Assembly (NCBI GenBank): GCA_963772805.1
Contig: CAVYYU010000001.1
Span: 1-64,000, forward strand
DNA: 64,000 bases
Source: Legionella_A sp963772805
GTDB taxonomy: Bacteria > Pseudomonadota > Gammaproteobacteria > Legionellales > Legionellaceae
Direction: 5' to 3'
A program made the position numbers and the translations under genes. How positions within the stretch are numbered: position 1 is the first letter of the stretch; each line of letters starts with the position of its first letter. This document shows positions 43,660-52,429 of the stretch, piece by piece. A model generated the notes under the pieces. That model saw nothing but the letters and a program-made list of their open reading frames with translations, ran no database searches and was not told the origin of the DNA.

Positions 43660-45045
43660 ATGATTAAATTGAAGATCAAGAAATATATTTGCTGGCTGTT
43701 ATTAACCAGTGTTTTAACTCAACCTGTTGCTGCAGAAGGATTATCTCCGTATTCAACAAGTGAGCTGGATCAGCTGGAAAAAGAATTTGTTCAACAAATT
43801 AACCTCTCAGACAGTGTAGAGCGCAATCCCTTAGCAAAACAATACATTAATCGCATTGGCAAAAACTTAGCGCATCAAGGACATATTAGAACACCCGATT
43901 TTTTTATTGTAAAATCCGGTGAAATCAACGCATTTGCCGGCCCCGGAGGCCATATAGGCATTAACACCCAGCTCATTCTCATCACCAGTAATGAAAGTGA
44001 ATTAGCCGCGGTAATGGCTCATGAGATTGCCCACGTTCGTCTCCATCACCTCTACAGCGCCATCGAACACCAAAGACAAATGCGCATTCCCATGCTTGCC
44101 TCCATGCTGGCGTCAATTGCCTTGGGGGTCATTAATCCTACCGTAGGTATGGGCGCAATGATGGGGTCATTATCTGGTTTTTCTCAAGATAATATTAATT
44201 TTACCCGCTCAAAAGAAAAAGAAGCAGACCGAATCGGTATCGATATGCTGATTAAAGCTGGCTACAACCCACACAGTATGGCCGCCTTTTTTCAAAAGAT
44301 GCAGGAAAATACCCGTTATTCCTACACAGCGCATGTACCTGCTATTTTACGCACCCACCCCTTAGATTCAGACCGTATCGCCGAAGCACAAAACCGTACT
44401 ACACGCTTTGGGAAAAAATATTATCCTGATTCAACCGATTATGCCTTAGTTAAAGAAATCATTCGTACGGATGTAGCACGTGATCCCAGAGAGTTACTGG
44501 AGTACTATGAACGTCAATGCCGAAGAGTCAGTCCTGATAATGCCTGTCAATACGGTCATGCACTGACATTAATCAATACGAATAATTTTGCGAGAGCGCA
44601 CGATCTGCTCGCACCGCTCATTGCGCAAAATAATAATCTCTATTTTCAAATCGCTATAGCACAAACAGAAACTGGTCTATATCAACATCAAGCAGCCCTC
44701 ACCCGACTGACAGAAATGCAAAATAATCATCCGGATAATTACGCCGTCCTTATGGCTTATTCCCAAGCCTTATTAGCGGCAAATCAACATGAAAAAGCAG
44801 CCAGTATTTTGCTTAAAGGCAGTAGACAATATAAGCAAGACCTGCCGCTGTGTAGAGAATTAGCGCGCGCCCAAGCAAAAACCAATCAAAAAAGCTATGC
44901 CTATTTTACACAGGCACAGTGTTTATTACTTGAAGGACAAAAAAGAGCGGCCGTAGCCCAGCTAAAAGTAGCACGCGATCTGGCGAAAAATGACGAGTAT
45001 TTACAAGCACGTATTTCTGCAAAAATTGAAGAGATTACGAATTAG
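43660..45045 (+). CDS. BepA-type periplasmic M48 metalloprotease with TPR repeats
   Basis: BepA-like proteases check and degrade misassembled outer-membrane proteins such as LptD. The ATG at 43660 gives a signal peptide (IKLKIKKYICWLLLTSVLTQPVAA); an earlier TTG is less likely. The peptidase domain has the zinc motif HEIAHVRLHH (HExxH) and the third ligand in SKEKEADRIGIDML, with INAFAGPGGHIGINTQLI before it. The C-terminal 200 residues form TPR-like helix pairs (ARAHDLLAPLIAQ, HQAALTRLTEMQ, AASILLKGSRQY). Total 461 residues, close to BepA/YfgC. Confidence 0.9.
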   Translation: MIKLKIKKYICWLLLTSVLTQPVAAEGLSPYSTSELDQLEKEFVQQINLSDSVERNPLAKQYINRIGKNLAHQGHIRTPDFFIVKSGEINAFAGPGGHIGINTQLILITSNESELAAVMAHEIAHVRLHHLYSAIEHQRQMRIPMLASMLASIALGVINPTVGMGAMMGSLSGFSQDNINFTRSKEKEADRIGIDMLIKAGYNPHSMAAFFQKMQENTRYSYTAHVPAILRTHPLDSDRIAEAQNRTTRFGKKYYPDSTDYALVKEIIRTDVARDPRELLEYYERQCRRVSPDNACQYGHALTLINTNNFARAHDLLAPLIAQNNNLYFQIAIAQTETGLYQHQAALTRLTEMQNNHPDNYAVLMAYSQALLAANQHEKAASILLKGSRQYKQDLPLCRELARAQAKTNQKSYAYFTQAQCLLLEGQKRAAVAQLKVARDLAKNDEYLQARISAKIEEITN

Positions 45046-45126
45046 TGATACAGCCCCAATTGATGATATAGATAATACAATTGTCTGCAACAAAAAAAAC
45101 TTTGATCAAGGGATGATAATGCATAA

Positions 45127-45157
45127 AACCCGGGTGCAGTGCAGCGAAACCCGGGCT
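45127..45157. terminator. Terminator between BepA-type gene and yajQ
   Basis: ACCCGGGT at 45128-45135 pairs with ACCCGGGC at 45149-45156. Reading leftward the hairpin is followed by a short T-run, so it best serves yajQ. Confidence 0.6.
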
Positions 45158-45182
45158 TGATTTGCCTTCACGTGTAAGAAAA

Positions 45183-45668
45183 TTAATCGCGAAAATTCTC
45201 ATACTGTAGAGGCAGCTTAACATCTGATTTCTTTAACAGGGCAATTGCTTCTTGCAAATCATCGCGTTTTTTCCCCGTAACGCGCACCTTATCTCCCTGA
45301 ATGGAACTTTGCACTTTCAATTTAGCATCTTTAAGCAACTTCACAATGTCTTTTGCTATGGGCTGATCAATCCCTTGTTTAAACGTCATATTTAAAGAAT
45401 AAAACTTCCCACTATGCACTGGCTCATCTTCTATATCGACTCCAGAAACATCAATATTGCGTTTTGTGCAATGATTACGGAATAAATCTTCTAATTGTCG
45501 CACTTGAAAATCGGATTCAGAACGCAGAGTCACTGTAAGTTCTTTAATCTCGATACTTGATTCCACACCACGAAAATCAAAACGTGTTCCCATCTCGCGA
45601 ATAGCATTATCTACGGCATTACGTAGTTCAACTTCATTAGTTTCTGAAATAATATCAAAAGAGGGCAT
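45183..45668 (-). CDS. yajQ: YajQ family nucleotide-binding protein
   Basis: YajQ proteins bind nucleotides, and in some species cyclic di-GMP, and affect transcription and virulence. The 161-residue product starts MPSFDIISETNEVELRNAVD and holds GTRFDFRGVESSIE, then YSLNMTFKQGID, KDIVKLLKDAKLKVQSSIQGD and VRVTGKKRDDLQEAIALLK, which match the family end to end. Stands alone on the minus strand. Whether it binds c-di-GMP here is unknown. Confidence 0.95.
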   Translation of the reverse strand: MPSFDIISETNEVELRNAVDNAIREMGTRFDFRGVESSIEIKELTVTLRSESDFQVRQLEDLFRNHCTKRNIDVSGVDIEDEPVHSGKFYSLNMTFKQGIDQPIAKDIVKLLKDAKLKVQSSIQGDKVRVTGKKRDDLQEAIALLKKSDVKLPLQYENFRD

Positions 45669-45914
45669 AAGATACTCATTAAAATTTAAAACGGTAATTT
45701 AACAAAAAAAATAGTGCTTCACCACTTTTTATCGCAGATAAAAGATAGGAGAAAAATAGCCCGATTCAGAGTTATTACTAATAACCAAGGCCAAGCTTGG
45801 GCTATCTTTGGTACTGATTCGGGCGATGAAGCAACCTCTACGCTTTTTTATACGAATCTATCACTCAGCTTCAAAGAGATAAGTGCAACATCCCGGCAGC
45901 CCCATTACAATCCA

Positions 45915-46298
45915 TCAAATAAAGTACATTTTAAATAGTAAAAACAGCCCTATAAGTAATATTATAACACCCGAAATAGTAAATGTTTCGGGTTTAACTG
46001 ATATTTTACGCCACATTCGATGAATGAATTCTGGACAGAATAATCTAATTATACCGCTAATCAAAGCAAGCCAACCTATTATGGTTATGATCACGGGCCA
46101 TGACATTACCCATACATTGTGACTGACAACGATCATCAAACCGGCAATTAGCGTTATAAATGCAATTACAAATAATAATCCTGTCTGTGCCATAATATCG
46201 CTCATTGCGGCTATTACTACACTACGCCTGACGATTAAAAACAGCCCCATAATCACTAGATACCAACCAAGAACGCAGGCCAAAAATACCGTCACCAT
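45915..46298 (-). CDS. Four-TM inner-membrane protein, 127 aa
   Basis: Four hydrophobic helices are visible (VFLACVLGWYLVIMGLFLIV, GLLFVIAFITLIAGLMIVV, WPVIITIIGWLALISGIIRLF, TFTISGVIILLIGLFLLF) with short loops and little else. This resembles small bacterial integral membrane proteins of unknown role. The 3' end falls close to a weak plus-strand ORF that is not called here. Confidence 0.75.
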   Translation of the reverse strand: MVTVFLACVLGWYLVIMGLFLIVRRSVVIAAMSDIMAQTGLLFVIAFITLIAGLMIVVSHNVWVMSWPVIITIIGWLALISGIIRLFCPEFIHRMWRKISVKPETFTISGVIILLIGLFLLFKMYFI

Positions 46299-46429
46299 GA
46301 TAATGCTCCTAACAATCTTCCCTATTTAAATTATAGCTCAATAGCACTTATTTATTGTTTAATTAATTGGCAATTTGCCCGAATAACAACTAAGCTTATA
46401 CTGAAGAGTTGTATCAGAGGATCCCCAAA

Positions 46430-46624
46430 ATGAACGAGCAATATACTGCATCTGTGTACACTGGTAGTGAACAATTTGCAAAACAGGTTGGGAATGATCT
46501 TGATGAACTCTACACGTGGATGCTTATTCAAGGCAATATGTATTTTGGCGATGTTCACGGTGAAATCATCGATAATAAAACTAAAAAAACCATCCGAACC
46601 TTTCGCAAATGTGCGATTGAGTAA
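46430..46624 (+). CDS. Small hypothetical protein, 64 aa
   Basis: MNEQYTASVYTGSEQFAKQVGNDLDELYTWM followed by a DVHGEIIDNKTKKTIRTFRK tail. The start at 46430 is eight bases after CAGAGG. Acidic front and basic tail suggest a folded small protein; no known family. It is more credible than the antisense ORF at 46352-46645. Confidence 0.55.
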   Translation: MNEQYTASVYTGSEQFAKQVGNDLDELYTWMLIQGNMYFGDVHGEIIDNKTKKTIRTFRKCAIE

Positions 46625-46697
46625 TTTCTGTTGACTAAACCCCACAAGTACCTACAATAACAGCCCTTCAGCAAAATCCTATATGCTAAGGATTGTT

Positions 46698-47885
46698 ATG
46701 AGTACTAAAACAACGTCCTCGTTTAATCTTATTTGGTTATTAAGTTATATTTCGATTGCATCAATATCTGCAGCGATTATTACTCCCTCATTACCTAAAA
46801 TCCAGGCTCAATATGCCTTAAACCCAGGAATGGTGGAATGGATAGTCTCTGCGTTTTTAATTGGGTACATGGCTGGCCAATTAATTTATGGACCGCTTGC
46901 TAATCGTTTTGGGCGCTTAAAAGCATTACGTATCGGTTTAACCATTAACCTCTTAGGCATTGGAGTTTGCCTTAGCGCCTTGACATGTGAAACGTATGGA
47001 CTTTTAATCATCGGTCGTTTAATTACAGCCTTAGGCGCTGCCAGCGGATTAGCCTGTACTTTTATGTTAATTAATGAATGGTTGCCTGAATCACAACGAA
47101 AAAGCGCCATGTCTTATTCGGTATTATCCTTTGCTCTGGGCATAGGCATTGCCGTGGTACTTGGTGGCTTAATTACCGATTATTGGCATTGGCAAGGTTG
47201 CTTTTGGTTTTTACTGATCCATGGAATCATCATGCTCATTGGCACCGGTGTATTTAATGAAACCTTAGTTACTCCTAAACCAATTCATGCCTTAACCATC
47301 ATAAAAGATTATTCAGCAGCGCTTTCTTCATCAAAACTGGTTATCTTTTCATTGGTTGTAGGCACCTGCTCAGCAATCTCTTATTGTTTCTCAGCAGCTG
47401 GACCGCAAATTGCAGAAGAACTATTAAAACTGTCTGCTGCTGAATATGGTTATTGGAATAGCCTTAATATTGTGGGTATGCTGTTCGGTGGTGTATTGGT
47501 CAAACAATTACTCACGCGTTTATCAGCAAATCAAGTAATCGCCATTGGTTTTTTGGGTGTTGCCTTGGGCATTATTAATTTATTTTTTATGTGGTCCATG
47601 GGCAGTCAATCTACATTATGGTTTTTCCTGATTACCGCCAGTTTATATTTATTTAATGGCTTGATGTTTTCCAGCGGCTCATTAGTTGCCTCTAATGCAC
47701 TTACAGACAAAGCCAGCGCAGCGGCCATGATGAGTTTTATTAATATGTGCTTTGCAACACTTGCAGTGATTTTAATGGGCTACTTAGCGATAAACCCCTT
47801 ATTAAGTTTGATTCTTATCCTAAGTCTTGTTTGGGCATTGGTTGTGGTGCTCTTACTTATAGAAAATTACCGAGGTACAAATTAA
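46698..47885 (+). CDS. MFS drug/multidrug efflux transporter, Bcr/CflA-like
   Basis: About 395 residues with 12 predicted transmembrane segments. The loop 2-3 MFS signature is present as GPLANRFGRLKALRIGL (G-x-L-x-x-R-x-G-R-x-x-x-l), and PSLPKIQAQYALNPGMVEWIVSAFLIGYM in TM1-2 is typical of the Bcr/CflA type of drug:H+ antiporter. Start at 46698 (MSTKTTSSFN) has AAGGA upstream; the earlier ATG has no site. Substrate cannot be inferred. Confidence 0.88.
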   Translation: MSTKTTSSFNLIWLLSYISIASISAAIITPSLPKIQAQYALNPGMVEWIVSAFLIGYMAGQLIYGPLANRFGRLKALRIGLTINLLGIGVCLSALTCETYGLLIIGRLITALGAASGLACTFMLINEWLPESQRKSAMSYSVLSFALGIGIAVVLGGLITDYWHWQGCFWFLLIHGIIMLIGTGVFNETLVTPKPIHALTIIKDYSAALSSSKLVIFSLVVGTCSAISYCFSAAGPQIAEELLKLSAAEYGYWNSLNIVGMLFGGVLVKQLLTRLSANQVIAIGFLGVALGIINLFFMWSMGSQSTLWFFLITASLYLFNGLMFSSGSLVASNALTDKASAAAMMSFINMCFATLAVILMGYLAINPLLSLILILSLVWALVVVLLLIENYRGTN

Positions 47886-47989
47886 ACCAGGATCTGTTAA
47901 CAGACTATTTTGGACAAAATAAAGGCAACTAAAAAAGAAAAGACTATACTTAAGTTGTAGGGAAAAAAGTACAAACAAAGGAGAATGTA

Positions 47990-48229
47990 ATGAATACAGA
48001 TTCTATGTACCTTTCCAAATGCTTGCGTACTGTACTGATGGTAGGAGTTTTAGGTTTCATGGCAAGCTATACAACTATTGCCAGTGCAGCCCAAGGCTGT
48101 GGTCATGGATTTCATCGTAATATCTATGGGCGCTGCGTATTTAATCATCCTGGCCCACGAGCAACTCCAGCCCCTTATCATCGCGGCTGTTGGCGAAATG
48201 CTTGGGGACAATTACGTTGCTATAGATAA
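47990..48229 (+). CDS. Small secreted Cys/Gly/His-rich protein
   Basis: A signal peptide-like N-terminus (LRTVLMVGVLGFMASYTTIASA) is followed by a short mature part with GCGHGFHRNIYGRCVF and RGCWRNAWGQLRCYR. Four cysteines in two pairs and the GCGxGxHR start are like the small GCG-type cysteine-rich secreted proteins seen in many proteobacteria. Good AAAGGAG site before ATG. A terminator follows directly. Function unknown. Confidence 0.75.
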   Translation: MNTDSMYLSKCLRTVLMVGVLGFMASYTTIASAAQGCGHGFHRNIYGRCVFNHPGPRATPAPYHRGCWRNAWGQLRCYR

Positions 48230-48239
48230 TTAAAAGAAT

Positions 48240-48279
48240 ACAGCGTGGGCTAGCATAGCATTAAACCTACGCTGTTTTA
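48240..48279 (+). terminator. Rho-independent terminator
   Basis: ACAGCGTGGG at 48240-48249 pairs with CCTACGCTGT at 48266-48275 with one wobble, followed by a short T-run. Confidence 0.7.
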
Positions 48280-48344
48280 TTCAAGCATTACTCTAAATAT
48301 TTCTTATCAAAATGCCAACAGTTAAAATAGCCCGTCTTATACTA

Positions 48345-48390
48345 GGGGCTGTTGCCCTTTCGCTAGATCAAGCCAAAATCGGTTGATTTT
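48345..48390 (+). repeat. Half copy of an AT-rich palindromic repeat
   Basis: GGGGCTGTTGCCCTTTCGCT and the following AGATCAAGCCAAAAT match the reverse complement of the right arm of the repeat at 61676-61800 and the left arm of the same copy. It stops 12 bases before the next ATG, so it may carry or disturb that gene's leader. Confidence 0.6.
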
Positions 48391-48402
48391 TGAGCGAATG
48401 AA

Positions 48403-49482
48403 ATGAATTTTAATTTGACAAAAGAGAAATTTATAATACAGAATAATCATATTAGATACGAACAGCTGACTATTGTGAACGATAAACGAGATGTTTTACC
48501 TACGAGTGACATTACTGCACAAGCGGTGGTGATCGGATGCTCGCATAATAACCAAAATTGCAATCATGACATTCATCCATCTTCCCAATATTTTTATACT
48601 ATTGATGTTAGTGAGGCTTTAAAACCAGATTGTATTATGGATATTACAAAAGACAATATTCCAACTTTCTTGCAAAATAAATTCCAATTAACCATTTTGG
48701 AATATTTACCTTTCGATACCTACAATTATAGCCCTTTATCTGAAAAAATCATGGGTATAAATGGGCAAAGAGGTCTTGATAATTCAAGAGAGTTGACCAG
48801 CGAAAATGGTTTTATCATGGTGGTAGGGAATTCCAGGAACTATCGTTTTCGTAATTCGGTAGCGAATTTAAACTATCTTGAAATTGCGAGTAGTAACGCT
48901 GGAAATTATGTTCTACTAATTCCAAATAATCAAAATCGCTCCGCTCCCGAGGTAATGCAAGATATACAAAATTTACCAGACGCTCTGCAACAATCCATTT
49001 CTACAGCAACTACACAAGGATATAAACCCGAAGAACCATTGGAATTTTGTAAACTTAACTATCATATAAAATCAAGTAATGAAGATTTTATTGATCATCT
49101 TAACCACTATATTATGTTGCGTTCTTTCCAAGAAGAGTACAAAACCAGATTTAATATTTTGGGGATCGAACTTAATTTTGGTTACTCATCACATCAAAAA
49201 ATTAGTGCAGCAAATGCTTTAATACACGTTTTACTTGGCAATGCCCCTGAAGAATCTTTGGCGCCGCACAAACCATCCTTAACGAACGGTGTATTAGGCC
49301 AAATTTTAAATTTTCATTTAAAAGGCAAAAACCTCAGTCAATTAATCAATGAGAGTCAAGTAACAGAATCGTCCCTTAATCGAAATACAACAAATGATTT
49401 TAAAGAAAGGTTTAAAAATTTAAATTCCGATCTAGAATTAAAGAATGAAATAAACCCCGATCAAACCAGACGGCGTCTCTAA
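48403..49482 (+). CDS. Hypothetical protein, 359 aa, possible effector
   Basis: No family named with confidence. N-terminal half has a Rossmann-like alternation (AQAVVIGCSHNN, YFYTIDVSEALKPDCIMDIT, FQLTILEYLPFD) that resembles an S-adenosylmethionine-dependent methyltransferase layout without its GxGxG. The C-terminal part (FGYSSHQKISAANALIHVLLGN, LTNGVLGQILNFHLKGKNL) has the look of a short helical module that recurs in Legionella proteins. Asn-rich, no signal peptide or TM. The leader carries a half repeat. Role as an effector is inference from composition and context. Confidence 0.6.
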   Translation: MNFNLTKEKFIIQNNHIRYEQLTIVNDKRDVLPTSDITAQAVVIGCSHNNQNCNHDIHPSSQYFYTIDVSEALKPDCIMDITKDNIPTFLQNKFQLTILEYLPFDTYNYSPLSEKIMGINGQRGLDNSRELTSENGFIMVVGNSRNYRFRNSVANLNYLEIASSNAGNYVLLIPNNQNRSAPEVMQDIQNLPDALQQSISTATTQGYKPEEPLEFCKLNYHIKSSNEDFIDHLNHYIMLRSFQEEYKTRFNILGIELNFGYSSHQKISAANALIHVLLGNAPEESLAPHKPSLTNGVLGQILNFHLKGKNLSQLINESQVTESSLNRNTTNDFKERFKNLNSDLELKNEINPDQTRRRL

Positions 49483-50056
49483 ATTTTATTTGGTTAAAAT
49501 CTCACCTATAATTAACGAAAAGGTTAAATGTAATACGCGACGCTGTGTCCAGTATGTCCGTGGATCAGAATTTCAATACTAAATATAAAGCCCTGAGTAA
49601 GTGCCTTTCGGAATAAACAGATTTTGCAGCTCATGATTGTAAAAGAGATAAGCATTGCTTGCATGATACGCCATACACATAGATCCCCAAACTGCTCACA
49701 GAGATATCCACAGAAATTGTGGATATCTAATCTATGCTAAAAATAATAAGTTCTATACAAACCCAAGCACAGCAAGGACTATTTAAAATAAGTTAGATAA
49801 GTAAATTAAAATACAAGAAATTATTAAATAATCTATCCACAGAAAGGGATGAATTGATGAGTAAATTTTCAACCCAATGGTAACAAAAAAAGAATAAAAA
49901 AACAGCCTTATTTTAAATTATTTTTCTGCTTTTCCTTGAAAACACAATATATTGTGCTTATGACCTCATTAGCAGCGCAATGATTTTTAATCCAGCATCT
50001 GAGTATAAACGTAGCCGTATTAGCGTAGCGTAATTCATGATGTCCTTTAATTCAGG
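49483..50056. other. 574-base intergenic region with DnaA-box-like palindrome
   Basis: AT-rich and without a credible ORF. It has a perfect inverted repeat GATATCCACA-GAAAT-TGTGGATATC at 49703-49727, whose arms each contain ATATCCACA, and a further CTATCCACA at 49833-49841; all are one base from the DnaA box TTATCCACA. It lies between the convergent ends of a hypothetical gene and the chemosensory operon. This may be a regulatory or DnaA-binding cluster. No dnaA, parAB or gidAB gene is near. Confidence 0.4.
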
Positions 50057-51337
50057 TCAGGGCTGTAATTGACACTGCTCTAGAAAATAAATAGCCACTG
50101 AATCATGGGAATCCTGAGCAATAACCTCTTTAAAAAGACAGCTGGCTTCTTGAAACCGTTTTTCTTCATAATGGTTTAGAGCCTGGGTAAAAAGCAAAAG
50201 AGTATTCTTTTTCAATTGTATTTCGCTGACATTGTCATGATTAAAAACTTCATAAACTTTAATCGGTAAATTCTTACCTTTCACAGAAGTTAAACCTAAA
50301 GAGCGTAAATGATAGTTTTCTATGTATTTTAATTGTTGGTATGTTTGTCCGCTAATTAAGAGTTCAATATTAAAGCTTCGGGTTAATGATTCTACTCTGG
50401 AAGCAATATTGACCGCATCGCTAATCACACTGCAATCCATGCGCGACTCAAAACCAACCGTACCGACAATTAATGAACCGGTATTAATGCCAATACCTAC
50501 ATTAATTGGCAGTAAATTATTACGTGCACGAACCTCATTAAATACATTGAGCGCATCAAGCATACCCAATGCTGCAGATACAGCATTATCCGCATCATCA
50601 AATAAGGCCATCAGCGCATCACCAATGTATTTATCAATAAAACCACCATTTTTAACAATCACTGGATCCAAATAACTCATCAAGCTATTTACCAAGTTAA
50701 AAATTTCAACCGAAGACAGCTGTTCTGCCAGAGTAGTAAATGATTTAATGTCTAAAAATAAAACCGTCATAACTTTTTCAACACAATCACCCAGTTTTAT
50801 ATCTGCTATATTTTTTCGATTAAGCACTTTTAGGAAATTTTGGGGTACAAAGCGTGCTACTGCAGCAGCGTTTTGCTGAATTTCCACAAGCTTATTCACA
50901 AGTTCATCATTTAATGCCCGTACCTTTTTCTCAGCAACCTGCAACGCCTGAAAGTAAGAACTGGTACGAACCATATAGCAAACACGATAACCAATTAAAT
51001 CAGCATTAATAGGCTTTGTCGTAAAATCAGTAGCGCCAGCCATAAATGCTTGATTAATCGATTCATAGTCTTCCAATCCAGTAACCATCATGATAGGGGT
51101 GTATTGATAATCAGGTAACTTGCGTATTGCGCGGCATACTTCAAAGCCATTTAAGCCTGGCATCTCCACATCCAGCAAAATAATATCTGGCCTTTTCGTA
51201 TTTAATAATGCTAATGCGGTTTCACCATCTTCAGCTTGAATAACTTCAAAACCATATTTGATTAGGGCATCACTAGTGAGCAAACGCATTGTGGCGCTGT
51301 CATCAACAATCAAAACTAAAAAGCTTTCTTTTTCCAT
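50057..51337 (-). CDS. Receiver-adenylate cyclase fusion, output of the chemosensory operon
   Basis: Residues 1-125 form a CheY-like receiver: acid pair Asp12/Asp13, phosphoacceptor Asp56 in LLDVEMPG and Lys108 in TTKPI. A coiled-coil linker (about 130-170) leads into a class III cyclase: metal Asp196 in TVLFLDIKSFT, Lys236 and Asp240 in FIDKYIGDALMALF, and transition-state residues in AVNIASRVE. Lys236 and the Asp/Ser of MDCSVISD fit adenylate rather than guanylate specificity. A TPR-like stretch ends the protein. It lies six bases downstream of cheB and takes the place of CheY in the operon, so CheA probably phosphorylates it and cAMP is the likely output. Target and sign of regulation are unknown. 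Confidence 0.9.
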   Translation of the reverse strand: MEKESFLVLIVDDSATMRLLTSDALIKYGFEVIQAEDGETALALLNTKRPDIILLDVEMPGLNGFEVCRAIRKLPDYQYTPIMMVTGLEDYESINQAFMAGATDFTTKPINADLIGYRVCYMVRTSSYFQALQVAEKKVRALNDELVNKLVEIQQNAAAVARFVPQNFLKVLNRKNIADIKLGDCVEKVMTVLFLDIKSFTTLAEQLSSVEIFNLVNSLMSYLDPVIVKNGGFIDKYIGDALMALFDDADNAVSAALGMLDALNVFNEVRARNNLLPINVGIGINTGSLIVGTVGFESRMDCSVISDAVNIASRVESLTRSFNIELLISGQTYQQLKYIENYHLRSLGLTSVKGKNLPIKVYEVFNHDNVSEIQLKKNTLLLFTQALNHYEEKRFQEASCLFKEVIAQDSHDSVAIYFLEQCQLQP

Positions 51338-51342
51338 AAACG

Positions 51343-52401
51343 TTACTCGACTTTAGTGGTGCAAATATTCGTTAAATAATTGGCAATATGTTCCAAATCA
51401 ATCACCAGATCTACTGCATTCAATGATTGTGCAACAGCCCCCATACCAAAAACAACGGCACTTTGAGGATCTTGAATTAACGTATGCCCTTGCGCTTTTT
51501 TTAGTTCTAATAAGCCCTCAGCCCCATCATCACTCATACCGGTTAAAAGCATACCTATAGCCTTAGGACCTGAAACTTGAGCTACAGACCGCAGCAATAT
51601 TGTGATCGAAGGACAAAAACCAGAAACAGGATCTCCATCGACTAATTTACAGGTTAATTGATCCTGAACACGCTCTATCAGCAGATCTTTTTGCTCTGGA
51701 GCAATGTAGACGGCTCCTTTGTGTAATACATCATGATTCACTACATTTTTCACTTTAAGGCGGATATTTTTTGCAAGCCATTGTGAAAATCCACAAATAA
51801 AACCATTGCTCATATGCTGAACAATCACAATTGGCACCGGAAAATCAGCTGGCAATTGGGACAAAATGGTTTTCAATGCCATAGGGCCCCCTACTGAAGC
51901 GCCAATTGCAATGATTTCATACGCTGGTGTCATTTTTTGGAGCTCGGCCTGTTTGTGTTCTTTTGCATAAGTGAGTGTCGTTTTTAATGGTTTTTTAGCG
52001 ACGCAAATTTCTGAAAGACTACGGATGGTATCAATAATGTAATTACTGCGCTCCTTAAATGATGATGAAAATGCATTAACCGGTTTAGCCAATGCAGTTA
52101 ATGCCCCTGCTTCAAGAATATGAAAGGTAGCATGAATTGATTCATCATTCACCATAGAGCTAATCACAATAATTGGCGTGGGATTTTGTGACATAATAAT
52201 ACGCGTTGCCTCAAGTCCATCCATAATCGGCATTTGAATGTCCATCGTAATCAAATCGGGCTTTAATTTCGCGGTTAACTCAACTGCTTCTTTGCCATTT
52301 TTAGCAACACCAATCACCATCATGTCTTTTTCAGACTCAATAATGTATTGAATTAATGCAACTTCGGTGGGTGAATCATCAGCAATTAAAATTCTTATCA
52401 T
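51343..52401 (-). CDS. cheB: Chemoreceptor glutamate methylesterase CheB
   Basis: CheB demethylates and deamidates chemoreceptors for adaptation. N-terminal receiver with acid pair IADDSPTE and phosphoacceptor Asp54 in TMDIQMPIMDG. C-terminal methylesterase has the catalytic set: Ser in IGASVGGPMALK, His in IVQHMSNGF and Asp in LLTGMSDDGAEG. Length 352 is normal. It sits between cheA and the receiver-cyclase in one operon, with CheR in the same unit. Confidence 0.95.
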   Translation of the reverse strand: MIRILIADDSPTEVALIQYIIESEKDMMVIGVAKNGKEAVELTAKLKPDLITMDIQMPIMDGLEATRIIMSQNPTPIIVISSMVNDESIHATFHILEAGALTALAKPVNAFSSSFKERSNYIIDTIRSLSEICVAKKPLKTTLTYAKEHKQAELQKMTPAYEIIAIGASVGGPMALKTILSQLPADFPVPIVIVQHMSNGFICGFSQWLAKNIRLKVKNVVNHDVLHKGAVYIAPEQKDLLIERVQDQLTCKLVDGDPVSGFCPSITILLRSVAQVSGPKAIGMLLTGMSDDGAEGLLELKKAQGHTLIQDPQSAVVFGMGAVAQSLNAVDLVIDLEHIANYLTNICTTKVE

Positions 52402-52429
52402 AGGCAGTAATTCACATGTATTTAAAAAG

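Noticed and set aside
43597..43660. Possible FMN riboswitch before ribD
   Set aside because: Only 63 bases separate ribD from the divergent gene, too short for the FMN aptamer, and no conserved aptamer motif is present.
45714..45938. 74-codon plus-strand ORF between yajQ and the four-TM gene
   Set aside because: No ribosome site, no recognisable family, and its end runs into the convergent gene. Kept out as likely chance.
46352..46645. 97-codon minus-strand ORF
   Set aside because: Antisense to the more credible 64-codon gene with a ribosome site; the residues look like a shadow translation.
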